DNA from: JBAXLO01 sp037134755
Lineage (GTDB): Bacteria > Bacteroidota > Bacteroidia > Bacteroidales > JACABE01
Direction of reading: 5' to 3'
DNA: 5,058 nucleotides
Assembly: GCA_037134755.1 (NCBI GenBank)
Contig: JBAXLO010000279.1
Coordinates: 1-5,058, forward strand
The position numbers were made by a program, and so were the translations under genes. Shown here piece by piece: positions 1 through 5,058 of the stretch. The notes under the pieces are model-generated. The model did no database searches and was not told the DNA's origin. It saw nothing but the letters and a program-made list of their open reading frames with translations. How positions within the stretch are numbered: the first letter of the stretch is position 1; each line of letters begins with the position of its first letter.

Positions 1-159
1 TATTGCAGAGCCATGTTGTAATATTGCAGAGCCATGTTGTAATATTGCAGAGCCATGTTGTAATATTGCAGAGCCAAGTTGTAATATTGCAACGTCACGC
101 TGTAATATTGCAAAGCCACGTTGTAATATTGCAACGTCACGTTGTAATATTGCAACGTC
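1..159. repeat. 21-bp near-palindromic tandem repeat array
   Basis: Seven complete 21-bp copies start at 1, 22, 43, 64, 85, 106 and 127, followed by a 12-base partial copy at 148-159. The array probably continues left of the window. Every copy begins TATTGCA and ends TGTAA; variation is confined to the middle. Copies 1-3 are identical (GAGCCATG core), copy 4 differs from them by one base, and copies 5-7 carry AACGTCACG-like or AAAGCCACG cores. In copy 7 the sequence is almost fully palindromic around the central C at 138: TATTGCAACGT pairs with ACGTTGTAATA over 11 positions, with one G/T mismatch. A second dyad lies in the AATATT at each junction. There are no unique spacers, so this is not a CRISPR array. 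Function is unknown; binding sites for a dimeric protein or a neutral minisatellite are both possible. Confidence 0.95.
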
Positions 160-160
160 G

Positions 161-307
161 ATGATAGAGATGGCAATTAGCTTACTTTTAATGGCTGCAA
201 CACTCTTCTTAATACAAGATAAACAATACGATAAGATGTTTTTAAAGTCGTATAAAAAGAAGTTTGAAGTAGTAATATCAGAAGCAAAAGCATTAAAAGC
301 ACATTAA
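161..307 (+). CDS. Small ORF fused in frame to the repeat array; possible 3' gene fragment
   Basis: This 48-codon ORF starts at the ATG that directly follows the repeat array and ends at TAA 305-307. The product has a hydrophobic stretch at about residues 4-18 (MAISLLLMAATLFLI) and then a lysine-rich polar tail, which would fit a tiny single-pass membrane protein. The same frame is open through the whole array to the window edge (101 sense codons in total), reading a seven-residue repeat of the IAEPCCN type. No ribosome-binding sequence or promoter precedes the ATG; a second ATG at 170 is an alternative start. I do not recognise the protein. It may be the 3' end of a gene whose 5' part lies upstream or was overrun by the repeat, a small real gene, or a chance ORF. 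Confidence 0.3.
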   Translation: MIEMAISLLLMAATLFLIQDKQYDKMFLKSYKKKFEVVISEAKALKAH

Positions 308-318
308 TCCTTACGAAA

Positions 319-337
319 TATTCATAAGAATACTTTT
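319..337 (+). terminator. Weak hairpin with short T run
   Basis: TATTC at 319-323 pairs with GAATA at 328-332 across the loop ATAA and is followed by CTTTT. It sits 12 bases after the stop of the short ORF at 161-307, where a terminator would be expected. The stem is only five base pairs with one GC pair, so chance occurrence is quite possible. Confidence 0.2.
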
Positions 338-403
338 ATTAGTGAGGGTATATATGTTAAAGTATAATATAAAAATATTGAATAAATAAATAGAAATTTT
401 TAG

Positions 404-432
404 TTGCATTAACTAAAGTTTATATACATTTG
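404..432 (+). promoter_or_regulatory. Bacteroidota-type promoter for the SPFH gene
   Basis: TTG at 404-406 and TACATTTG at 425-432 are separated by 18 bases, matching the Bacteroidota primary-sigma pattern (TTG or TTTG around -33, TAnnTTTG around -7). Transcription would begin a few bases after 432 and give a leader of roughly 85 nt before the ATG at 526. The second promoter in this window has the same elements and the same spacing, which supports both calls. Confidence 0.7.
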
Positions 433-460
433 CAGCGAGATTAATTAGAATTATAAAATA

Positions 461-511
461 ATGGAAACATTAATTAATCCCATTGAGATTCATGATTTAT
501 TAACAAATTAA
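461..511 (+). CDS. 16-codon leader ORF upstream of the SPFH gene
   Basis: This is the first ATG downstream of the promoter. It encodes METLINPIEIHDLLTN and stops at 509-511, 14 bases before the ATG of the SPFH gene. The start context is A/T-rich, like that of the annotated neighbours. It could be a translated leader peptide, or the shortened beginning of an earlier gene. Small NfeD-like membrane proteins are often encoded next to flotillins and commonly start with a short polar segment before the first helix, so a relic of such a gene is conceivable. Sixteen codons are too few to exclude a chance ORF. Confidence 0.3.
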   Translation: METLINPIEIHDLLTN

Positions 512-525
512 AACAAAAAACAAAC

Positions 526-2481
526 ATGGAGAATTTCTTTTTAAATTACTGGTGGATACTGGTAATAATAGTATGTCTTGCATTATATAAGTTCATACTA
601 AGGTTTTTGTTCGGGATGGTAATAGTGCCCGAAGACAAAATAGGTTTGGTTACAAAGAAATTTGTATTATTCGGAGAAAACAAAGAGCTACCCGATGGCA
701 GAATTATTGCAACATTAGGCGAAGCAGGTTTTCAGGCTAAAGCATTAGCTCCGGGTATTTACTTTTGGAAATGGATTTGGCAGTATGATGTAACTATGGA
801 GTTATTTACAGTAATACCCGAAGGCAAAATAGGCTTGATACTTGCACGGGACGGTGAAGGAATACCTACCGGAAATATCTTAGCCAAAAGGGTAGAATGT
901 GATAGCTATCAGGATGCAGAAAAGTTCTTAGTAAATGGCGGACAACGTGGCCGTCAAACTGTTTATATCACTGCGGGATCTTATCGTATAAACACTATGC
1001 TTTTTGAAGTTTCTATTACTGAAATGATACGTATTCAGGAAAGCATGGTTGGTATTGTCACTACATTAGATGGTTTACCGATAGAAGCTAATCAGATAGC
1101 AGGTAAATTAATTGAAGGACATAATAACTTTCAGGATTTTGATGCTTTTATTAAGAATGGAGGCAACAGAGGCTTGCAACCACAGGTAATTCTTGCCGGT
1201 TCTTATAATCTTAACCCATGGGCTGTTCAGATAGAAGAAATCCCTATGACAGAAATATCGATAGGATATGTGGGCGTTGTTATTTCATATATTGGTCAAG
1301 AAGGAAACGATTTAACAGGCTCAGAGTTCAAACATGGCAATATCGTTGAAAAAGGATATAAAGGTGTTTGGTTAGAACCTCTTGGTCCGGGTAAATATCC
1401 TGTCAATAAATATATAATGAAAGTAGAACTGGTACCAACTACTAATCTTGTTCTTAACTGGGCTTCTGCCAGAAGTGAAGCACATAATCTTGATAAAAAC
1501 CTTTCAACAATTACGGTACGTTCAAAAGATGGGTTCCCATTTAATCTGGATGTAGCTCAAATTATTCACGTACCAACTACCGAAGCTCCAAAAGTTATTG
1601 CTCGTTTTGGTAATATGGTTAACTTAGTATCTCAGGTATTAGAACCAACTATTGGTAACTATTTCAGAAATTCGGCTCAGGATAGTGATGTTATTGCTTT
1701 TTTAAGTACTCGTAAAGAAAGACAGGAATCAGCTAAAGCTCATATCAAAAAAGTATTGGATGAGTATAATGTTAATGCTGTTGATACTTTAATTGGTGAC
1801 ATTGTTCCACCCGAATCTTTAATGAAGACTTTAACTGATAGGAAGATTGCTGAAGAACAAAAAGTAACTTACGATACACAGAAAAGAGCACAGGAAACAC
1901 GTCAGGGGATGGAAAAGGAAACTGCAATTGCTGATATGCAGAAAGAGATAGTTAAGGCGCAACAAAGTGTTGAAATTGCTGAACGTACTGCGAATGCAAC
2001 TGTAAAGAAATCGGAAGGAGATGCAACAAGTGTTAAACTTGCTGTAGGTGCTGAAGCTGAAGCAACAAAAATGAGAGCTTTCGCTGAAGCGGAATCAACC
2101 AAAGCAAGAGCTCAGGCTGAATCGGAAGCTATTAAAATGAAAGCTTCAGCGCAAGCTGAACAAATTTCATTAACGGGTACTGCTGAAGCAGGAAAGATAT
2201 TAGCTGTAGGTAAATCTACTGCCGAAGCTTATGAACTTGCCGTAAAAGCTTTAGGTGGCGAAAACTTTACACGTTATAAGATTACGGAAGAGTTATCAAA
2301 AGGAAACATTAAATTAATTCCTGATATCTTAATTGGTGGTAATAACAATGGAAGTGGTGCGATTGATGGTCTTTTAGGTTTAAAACTTATGGAAATGATG
2401 GATCCAAAGAAAAAGGAAGAAATCATAAAAGAAATTAAACCAATAACTCAAAACCCTGATAAACCACAATCTCATAAATAA
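526..2481 (+). CDS. Flotillin-like SPFH/band 7 domain membrane protein
   Basis: Flotillins oligomerise on the inner face of the cytoplasmic membrane and organise membrane microdomains; the partners of this one are unknown. The 651-residue product has one N-terminal membrane helix (about residues 8-32). Four successive modules of 60-70 residues follow (about 34-98, 97-164, 170-239 and 244-303), each with a [VI]G[LIV]V-like strand and most ending in a G-x-Y-x-x-N turn. Next come an SPFH core (about 305-430), a long Ala/Glu-rich coiled coil with repeated AEA motifs (about 435-560), which is the hallmark of flotillins, and a C-terminal part with LIPDILIGG at about 597-605. The extra modules make it longer than classical flotillins of about 500 residues. 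The ATG at 526 has an A-rich leader, no Shine-Dalgarno sequence, and the membrane helix immediately after it. Its own promoter lies upstream and a strong terminator downstream, so it is probably monocistronic apart from the leader ORF. Family assignment is firm; the biological role is not. Confidence 0.93.
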   Translation: MENFFLNYWWILVIIVCLALYKFILRFLFGMVIVPEDKIGLVTKKFVLFGENKELPDGRIIATLGEAGFQAKALAPGIYFWKWIWQYDVTMELFTVIPEGKIGLILARDGEGIPTGNILAKRVECDSYQDAEKFLVNGGQRGRQTVYITAGSYRINTMLFEVSITEMIRIQESMVGIVTTLDGLPIEANQIAGKLIEGHNNFQDFDAFIKNGGNRGLQPQVILAGSYNLNPWAVQIEEIPMTEISIGYVGVVISYIGQEGNDLTGSEFKHGNIVEKGYKGVWLEPLGPGKYPVNKYIMKVELVPTTNLVLNWASARSEAHNLDKNLSTITVRSKDGFPFNLDVAQIIHVPTTEAPKVIARFGNMVNLVSQVLEPTIGNYFRNSAQDSDVIAFLSTRKERQESAKAHIKKVLDEYNVNAVDTLIGDIVPPESLMKTLTDRKIAEEQKVTYDTQKRAQETRQGMEKETAIADMQKEIVKAQQSVEIAERTANATVKKSEGDATSVKLAVGAEAEATKMRAFAEAESTKARAQAESEAIKMKASAQAEQISLTGTAEAGKILAVGKSTAEAYELAVKALGGENFTRYKITEELSKGNIKLIPDILIGGNNNGSGAIDGLLGLKLMEMMDPKKKEEIIKEIKPITQNPDKPQSHK

Positions 2482-2501
2482 GATTTCAAAAAGAAATCTT
2501 A
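2479..2501 (+). other. Hairpin overlapping the SPFH stop codon
   Basis: TAAGATTTC at 2479-2487 pairs perfectly with GAAATCTTA at 2493-2501 across an AAAAA loop. The stem includes the stop codon itself. It lacks a T run, so it is more likely a 3'-end stabilising structure or accessory to the terminator just downstream than a terminator in its own right. Confidence 0.5.
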
Positions 2502-2523
2502 ATTATATTTAGTCAAATAGCAT

Positions 2524-2567
2524 AAATAAAAGCTTTCGTAATTAATCTACGAAAGCTTTTATTTTTT
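2524..2567 (+). terminator. Strong intrinsic terminator after the SPFH gene
   Basis: A 17-bp perfect stem pairs 2524-2540 with 2548-2564 (core AAAAGCTTTCGTA / TACGAAAGCTTTT) around a seven-base loop, and a T-rich run follows through 2567. It lies 43 bases after the SPFH stop and separates that gene from the next transcription unit. Confidence 0.92.
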
Positions 2568-2624
2568 AACATTATCACAAATTAGATAAAATTATTGGCT
2601 TAAACATATTTATTAAAATTAACA

Positions 2625-2653
2625 TTGCTGCTATCTATTTATACTTAACTTTG
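2625..2653 (+). promoter_or_regulatory. Bacteroidota-type promoter for the TPR operon
   Basis: TTG at 2625-2627 and TAACTTTG at 2646-2653 are 18 bases apart, the same geometry as the promoter upstream of the SPFH gene. The sequence lies between a strong terminator and the TPR gene, leaving a leader of about 54 nt to the ATG at 2714. The TTG at 2651-2653 belongs to the -7 element and is therefore not a start codon. Confidence 0.75.
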
Positions 2654-2713
2654 CCGAATATAGTTTTAATAAAAAAAGAAAATAATTTACACTTAAAACA
2701 AAAAAGAAAATCA

Positions 2714-3736
2714 ATGAAGAATCAACCAAGATTACCAGATCATTTAGGCAAGATAATGATAGCGGAAAGCAAAATGGCAGAAAAAGAAGTTTTGTTTCGT
2801 CAGGCATTAATAGATTATCCCGAACATAAAGCAGAGCTGCTAAATTTGCTAATGATAGTTATATCTTGTCAGGGAAAAAACCAGGAATGTATTGATGTAT
2901 GCGAAGAACTACGTCTGTTTATTCCCGATGATACTGACGAAATAAGTAATATTTATCTGTATGAAGGCAAAAGATATATAGATTTAGAGCAGGAAGATAA
3001 AGCTATTGAATGTTTTTATAAATCAATTGAATGTGATAATTCTTATTTTGGAATAGCAGAAACAGTAGGTGAACTGGCAGATATCTATAAAGAGAGATTA
3101 GATTGGGAAAACGTAATAAAAGCATACGATTTCATTACTGGTGATGAAAAGTACGATAAATGGGATCAGACTGATAAATATTTTCAACAAGGTTATGCTT
3201 ATTCAATGATAAATGAATTTGAAAAAGCCATTGAATGTTATGATAAATATCTGGAAATAGAACCTGAGGATATAGCCGTAATATCTAATTTGGGCGCTAT
3301 GTATGGAAATTTGAATAACTGGGATAAAGCAATTGAATTATTTAATTCTATTTTAAAGATCAAACCCGAAGATGAACAAGCATATTATAGTATAGGTGTA
3401 GCATATAATGGAAAAGGAGATTATTTGATGGCTATGCACAATTATTTGGAAGCATTGAAAATTAAACCTGATTATCTGGCTGCTTTAAATAATTTTGGCG
3501 CAATAACTGCTAATGATCTAGGCAATGTTCAAGAGGGAATTGATCTTCTTGAAAAAGCATTGGAACTGGCAAAAGATGATGATCCTTACAAAGGTTTTTT
3601 AATTTTGAATTTATGTAAAATCAACAATCATCTTACTAATTTTGATCGTGCAGAATATTATCAACAAAAATTATTGAATTTAATTGGGTTTGAAATGACA
3701 AAAGAAGATGATGAGGACGAGGATGATGATGAATAA
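2714..3736 (+). CDS. Tetratricopeptide repeat (TPR) protein with acidic C-terminal tail
   Basis: The 340-residue product consists almost entirely of helical TPR units, which form a superhelical scaffold for protein-protein contacts. The clearest units are at about residues 77-110, 154-187, 188-221 and 222-255, with typical motifs such as KAIECYDKYLEIEPED and KAIELFNSILKIKPED. Weaker units lie on both sides (about 115-148, 256-290 and 292-325). The protein ends in a run of Asp and Glu, EDDEDEDDDE. No signal peptide or membrane helix is visible, so it is probably cytoplasmic. I chose the ATG at 2714 because the in-frame TTG at 2651 falls inside the promoter -7 element; the sequence before the ATG is A-rich. 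It is the first gene of a likely operon, 33 bases ahead of the DUF1003 gene. The fold is clear; the binding partner is unknown. Confidence 0.9.
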   Translation: MKNQPRLPDHLGKIMIAESKMAEKEVLFRQALIDYPEHKAELLNLLMIVISCQGKNQECIDVCEELRLFIPDDTDEISNIYLYEGKRYIDLEQEDKAIECFYKSIECDNSYFGIAETVGELADIYKERLDWENVIKAYDFITGDEKYDKWDQTDKYFQQGYAYSMINEFEKAIECYDKYLEIEPEDIAVISNLGAMYGNLNNWDKAIELFNSILKIKPEDEQAYYSIGVAYNGKGDYLMAMHNYLEALKIKPDYLAALNNFGAITANDLGNVQEGIDLLEKALELAKDDDPYKGFLILNLCKINNHLTNFDRAEYYQQKLLNLIGFEMTKEDDEDEDDDE

Positions 3737-3769
3737 ACAATAATAATTAATAATAAAACAAAGAACAAT

Positions 3770-4468
3770 ATGGAAACATTTATAAGTGACATCTCAAAAA
3801 AAGAATTTCCTATTCTCGATAAGGTTTTAGGAAGTTCAATTAGACATTCTGTATTGAATTTAATTCAACAAGACAACCCGGATTTTACACACGAAAGCAA
3901 TCTCAGTCAAAGTGAACTAAATTTTTATAGAGAAAAGTATATTTCAAATTATCTTATTAAAGAAGTAGGAGAAATTTCGGAATTAGAAAAGCCTGTATTA
4001 GATTCTTTGAATGATAAAACTACTATTACTGATAAAATAGATGGTGATGAGTTACAAGATTTAACTTTTGGGCAGAGACTTGCAGATAAAGTTGCTTCGT
4101 TTGGAGGTAGCTGGACATTTATTATCTATTTTGGTGTATTTATTCTTATATGGATTTTATTAAATATTATATTGCTTGTCAACAAAGGTTTCGACCCCTA
4201 CCCTTTCATACTTTTAAATCTTATTTTATCATGTATCGCTTCCATACAAGCCCCTGTTATTATGATGAGTCAGAATAGACAGGAAGATAAAGATCGTAAA
4301 AGAGGCAAAAATGATTATATGATAAACCTTAAATCTGAATTAGAAATAAGGATGTTGCACGAAAAAATCGATCATCTTGTAATGCATCAACAACAAGAAC
4401 TTTTAGAGATACAAAAAGTACAGATAGAAATGCTGAATGATATATTGGAACGTGTTGAAAAGAAATAA
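3770..4468 (+). CDS. DUF1003 family membrane protein
   Basis: The 232-residue product matches the DUF1003 pattern: GQRLADKVASFGGSWTFI leads into a first membrane helix (about 114-137), then the hallmark DPYPFILLNLILS begins the second helix (about 144-166), followed by APVIMMSQNRQ and a charged DR-containing stretch. The C-terminus (about 186-230) is a predicted coiled coil (KSELEIRMLHEKIDHLVMHQ). The N-terminal region (1-60) is polar and probably cytoplasmic. Some DUF1003 proteins carry a Cys-x-x-Cys knuckle there; here the corresponding SDIS has serines, and the only cysteine in the protein is in the second membrane helix. The start is an ATG in an A-rich context 33 bases after the TPR gene, with no terminator or promoter between them. 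The family has no established biochemical role; the domain assignment is confident. Confidence 0.92.
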   Translation: METFISDISKKEFPILDKVLGSSIRHSVLNLIQQDNPDFTHESNLSQSELNFYREKYISNYLIKEVGEISELEKPVLDSLNDKTTITDKIDGDELQDLTFGQRLADKVASFGGSWTFIIYFGVFILIWILLNIILLVNKGFDPYPFILLNLILSCIASIQAPVIMMSQNRQEDKDRKRGKNDYMINLKSELEIRMLHEKIDHLVMHQQQELLEIQKVQIEMLNDILERVEKK

Positions 4469-4476
4469 TAATTGAA

Positions 4477-4896
4477 ATGGATATAAGTATCTTTACTGAT
4501 AAAAAGAAAACTCCTAATAATGATGATCTCATGGTATCATTAGGTGTTACATGTTCTATTTGGCATAGTATTGGAGCTTATGTACATCAAAAGTATCCTG
4601 AAGCTAAAGATGAATGGAATTATTCGGGTGATAAATATGGTTGGAGTTTTAGGATTAAAGATAAAAAGCGAGCTATAATTTATCTATTACCGAGAGATAA
4701 GTTTTTTAAAGTTGCATTTGTATTCGGGCAAAAAGCAACTGAAATAATTATGAATAGTGAGATATCCGAAAGTATAAAAACTGAACTTAATGCTGCTAAA
4801 GTTTATGCCGAAGGTAGAGGTATCAAAATTGAAGTTAAAGATGAGAATTCACTTAAAGATATTCAATTTTTAATTGATGTGAAGCTGGCTAATTAA
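4477..4896 (+). CDS. DUF3788 family cytoplasmic protein
   Basis: The 139-residue product resembles DUF3788 proteins from end to end: an aromatic-rich middle (WNYSGDKYGWSFRI, about 47-60), a basic strand (KDKKRAIIYLLPRD, about 61-74), FFKVAFVFGQKA (about 76-87) and AKVYAEGRGIKIEV (about 107-120). The length is normal for the family as I recall it. No signal peptide or membrane segment is seen. The gene starts eight bases after the DUF1003 stop without a Shine-Dalgarno sequence, so translation is probably coupled or A-rich-leader driven within the same transcript. DUF3788 has no known activity. Family assignment is by recognition of the motifs, not by search. Confidence 0.88.
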   Translation: MDISIFTDKKKTPNNDDLMVSLGVTCSIWHSIGAYVHQKYPEAKDEWNYSGDKYGWSFRIKDKKRAIIYLLPRDKFFKVAFVFGQKATEIIMNSEISESIKTELNAAKVYAEGRGIKIEVKDENSLKDIQFLIDVKLAN

Positions 4897-4905
4897 ATTC
4901 AAATA

Positions 4906-4945
4906 AAATTAAGGAAAAACCCTGACATTTTGTCATGCTTAATTT
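4906..4945. other. Nested inverted repeats downstream of the DUF3788 gene
   Basis: The outer arms AAATTAAG (4906-4913) and CTTAATTT (4938-4945) are perfect complements. They enclose an inner perfect inverted repeat, TGACA-TTT-TGTCA (4923-4935). The spacing on the two sides is unequal (9 and 2 bases), so the full structure is imperfect. It lies 9 bases after the DUF3788 stop and could act as a weak operon-end hairpin, but the T run is short. The inner element alone could equally be an operator for a dimeric regulator. Confidence 0.4.
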
Positions 4946-5031
4946 AAATAGTGCTGATAATAAGCAATAAGTTTCGAAATTAAGCCTCTTGGAGACGTCT
5001 CTAAGTCATTCGTCAACGTCGCTAAATGCAT
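4939..5031 (-). CDS. Short unrecognised minus-strand ORF (30 codons)
   Basis: The ORF runs from ATG (complement of 5029-5031) to TAA (complement of 4939-4941). It is preceded on its own strand by AAAAGGTG, ending seven bases before the ATG, which resembles a Shine-Dalgarno sequence and is unlike the leaders of the other genes here. An in-frame stop lies just upstream, so it does not continue off the window. The peptide reads MHLATLTNDLETSPRG and ends SKLIAYYQHYLN. I do not recognise it. It could be the remaining C-terminus of a degraded gene or a chance ORF. Confidence 0.2.
   Translation of the reverse strand: MHLATLTNDLETSPRGLISKLIAYYQHYLN
4988..5005. repeat. 18-bp near-perfect palindrome
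   Basis: CTTGGAGACGTCTCTAAG is its own reverse complement except for one G/T pair, with a perfect 10-bp core GAGACGTCTC at 4992-5001. With no loop it is better suited to binding a dimeric protein on duplex DNA than to forming an RNA hairpin. It lies inside the short minus-strand ORF, so it may also be just coding sequence. Confidence 0.5.
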
Positions 5032-5058
5032 TTTCACACCTTTTTAGTCAATATTCTC

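Noticed and set aside
1..159. CRISPR array
   Set aside because: The 21-bp units follow each other directly with no unique spacers, and no cas gene is present in the window.
3..164. Protein with LQSHVVI heptapeptide repeats in the third plus frame
   Set aside because: The frame is open only because the repeat unit is a multiple of three; it stops at 162-164 as soon as the array ends and has no start signal.
363..368. TATAAT as a classical -10 promoter box
   Set aside because: The region is almost pure A/T, there is no matching -35 element, and a better Bacteroidota-type promoter follows at 404-432.
1902..2102. 66-codon minus-strand ORF
   Set aside because: It lies opposite the Ala/Glu-rich coiled coil of the SPFH gene; its Ser/Ala/Val-rich composition is the expected mirror of that sequence.
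2651..2713. TTG start extending the TPR protein by 21 residues
   Set aside because: The TTG is part of the predicted promoter -7 element, and the extra residues are a low-complexity lysine/asparagine stretch without TPR character.
3712..3736. GAT/GAC/GAA run as a phase-variable microsatellite
   Set aside because: The codons are mixed rather than a pure repeat, and the reading is a normal acidic protein tail ending at a regular stop.
4329..4532. 67-codon minus-strand ORF
   Set aside because: It is antisense to the end of the DUF1003 gene and the start of the DUF3788 gene, both well supported, and resembles no known protein.

Overview
The window looks like chromosomal DNA of an AT-rich member of the Bacteroidota. 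Three things point there. Two promoters have the phylum's primary-sigma form (TTG, 18 bp, TAnnTTTG). All four main genes start behind A-rich leaders without a Shine-Dalgarno sequence. The closest remembered relatives of the SPFH, DUF1003 and DUF3788 proteins are Bacteroidota proteins. Genus cannot be assigned from this sequence.

Layout. Bases 1-159 are a 21-bp tandem array (seven full copies and one partial) that continues past the left edge. Each unit is close to palindromic. One reading frame stays open through the array into a short ORF, 161-307. After an AT-rich gap come a promoter (404-432), a 16-codon leader ORF (461-511) and a 651-residue flotillin/SPFH membrane protein (526-2481), closed by a strong intrinsic terminator (2524-2567). 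This is an independent transcription unit.

A second promoter of the same geometry (2625-2653) starts a compact three-gene unit on the same strand: a TPR protein with an acidic tail (2714-3736), a two-helix DUF1003 membrane protein (3770-4468) and a DUF3788 protein (4477-4896). The gaps are 33 and 8 bases with no terminator between them, so they are probably one operon. No member has a known biochemical function. A TPR scaffold next to a membrane protein with a long coiled-coil tail suggests a membrane-associated assembly, but that is inference.

The right end (4897-5058) holds an imperfect nested hairpin, an 18-bp near-palindrome and a 30-codon minus-strand ORF behind a Shine-Dalgarno-like sequence. 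It contains no recognised gene.

Most of the window is ordinary chromosomal content. The parts that merit a second look are the doubly symmetric 21-bp array, the four-fold modular N-terminus of the SPFH protein, the leader ORF that may be a relic of an nfeD-like gene, and the TPR-DUF1003-DUF3788 unit.
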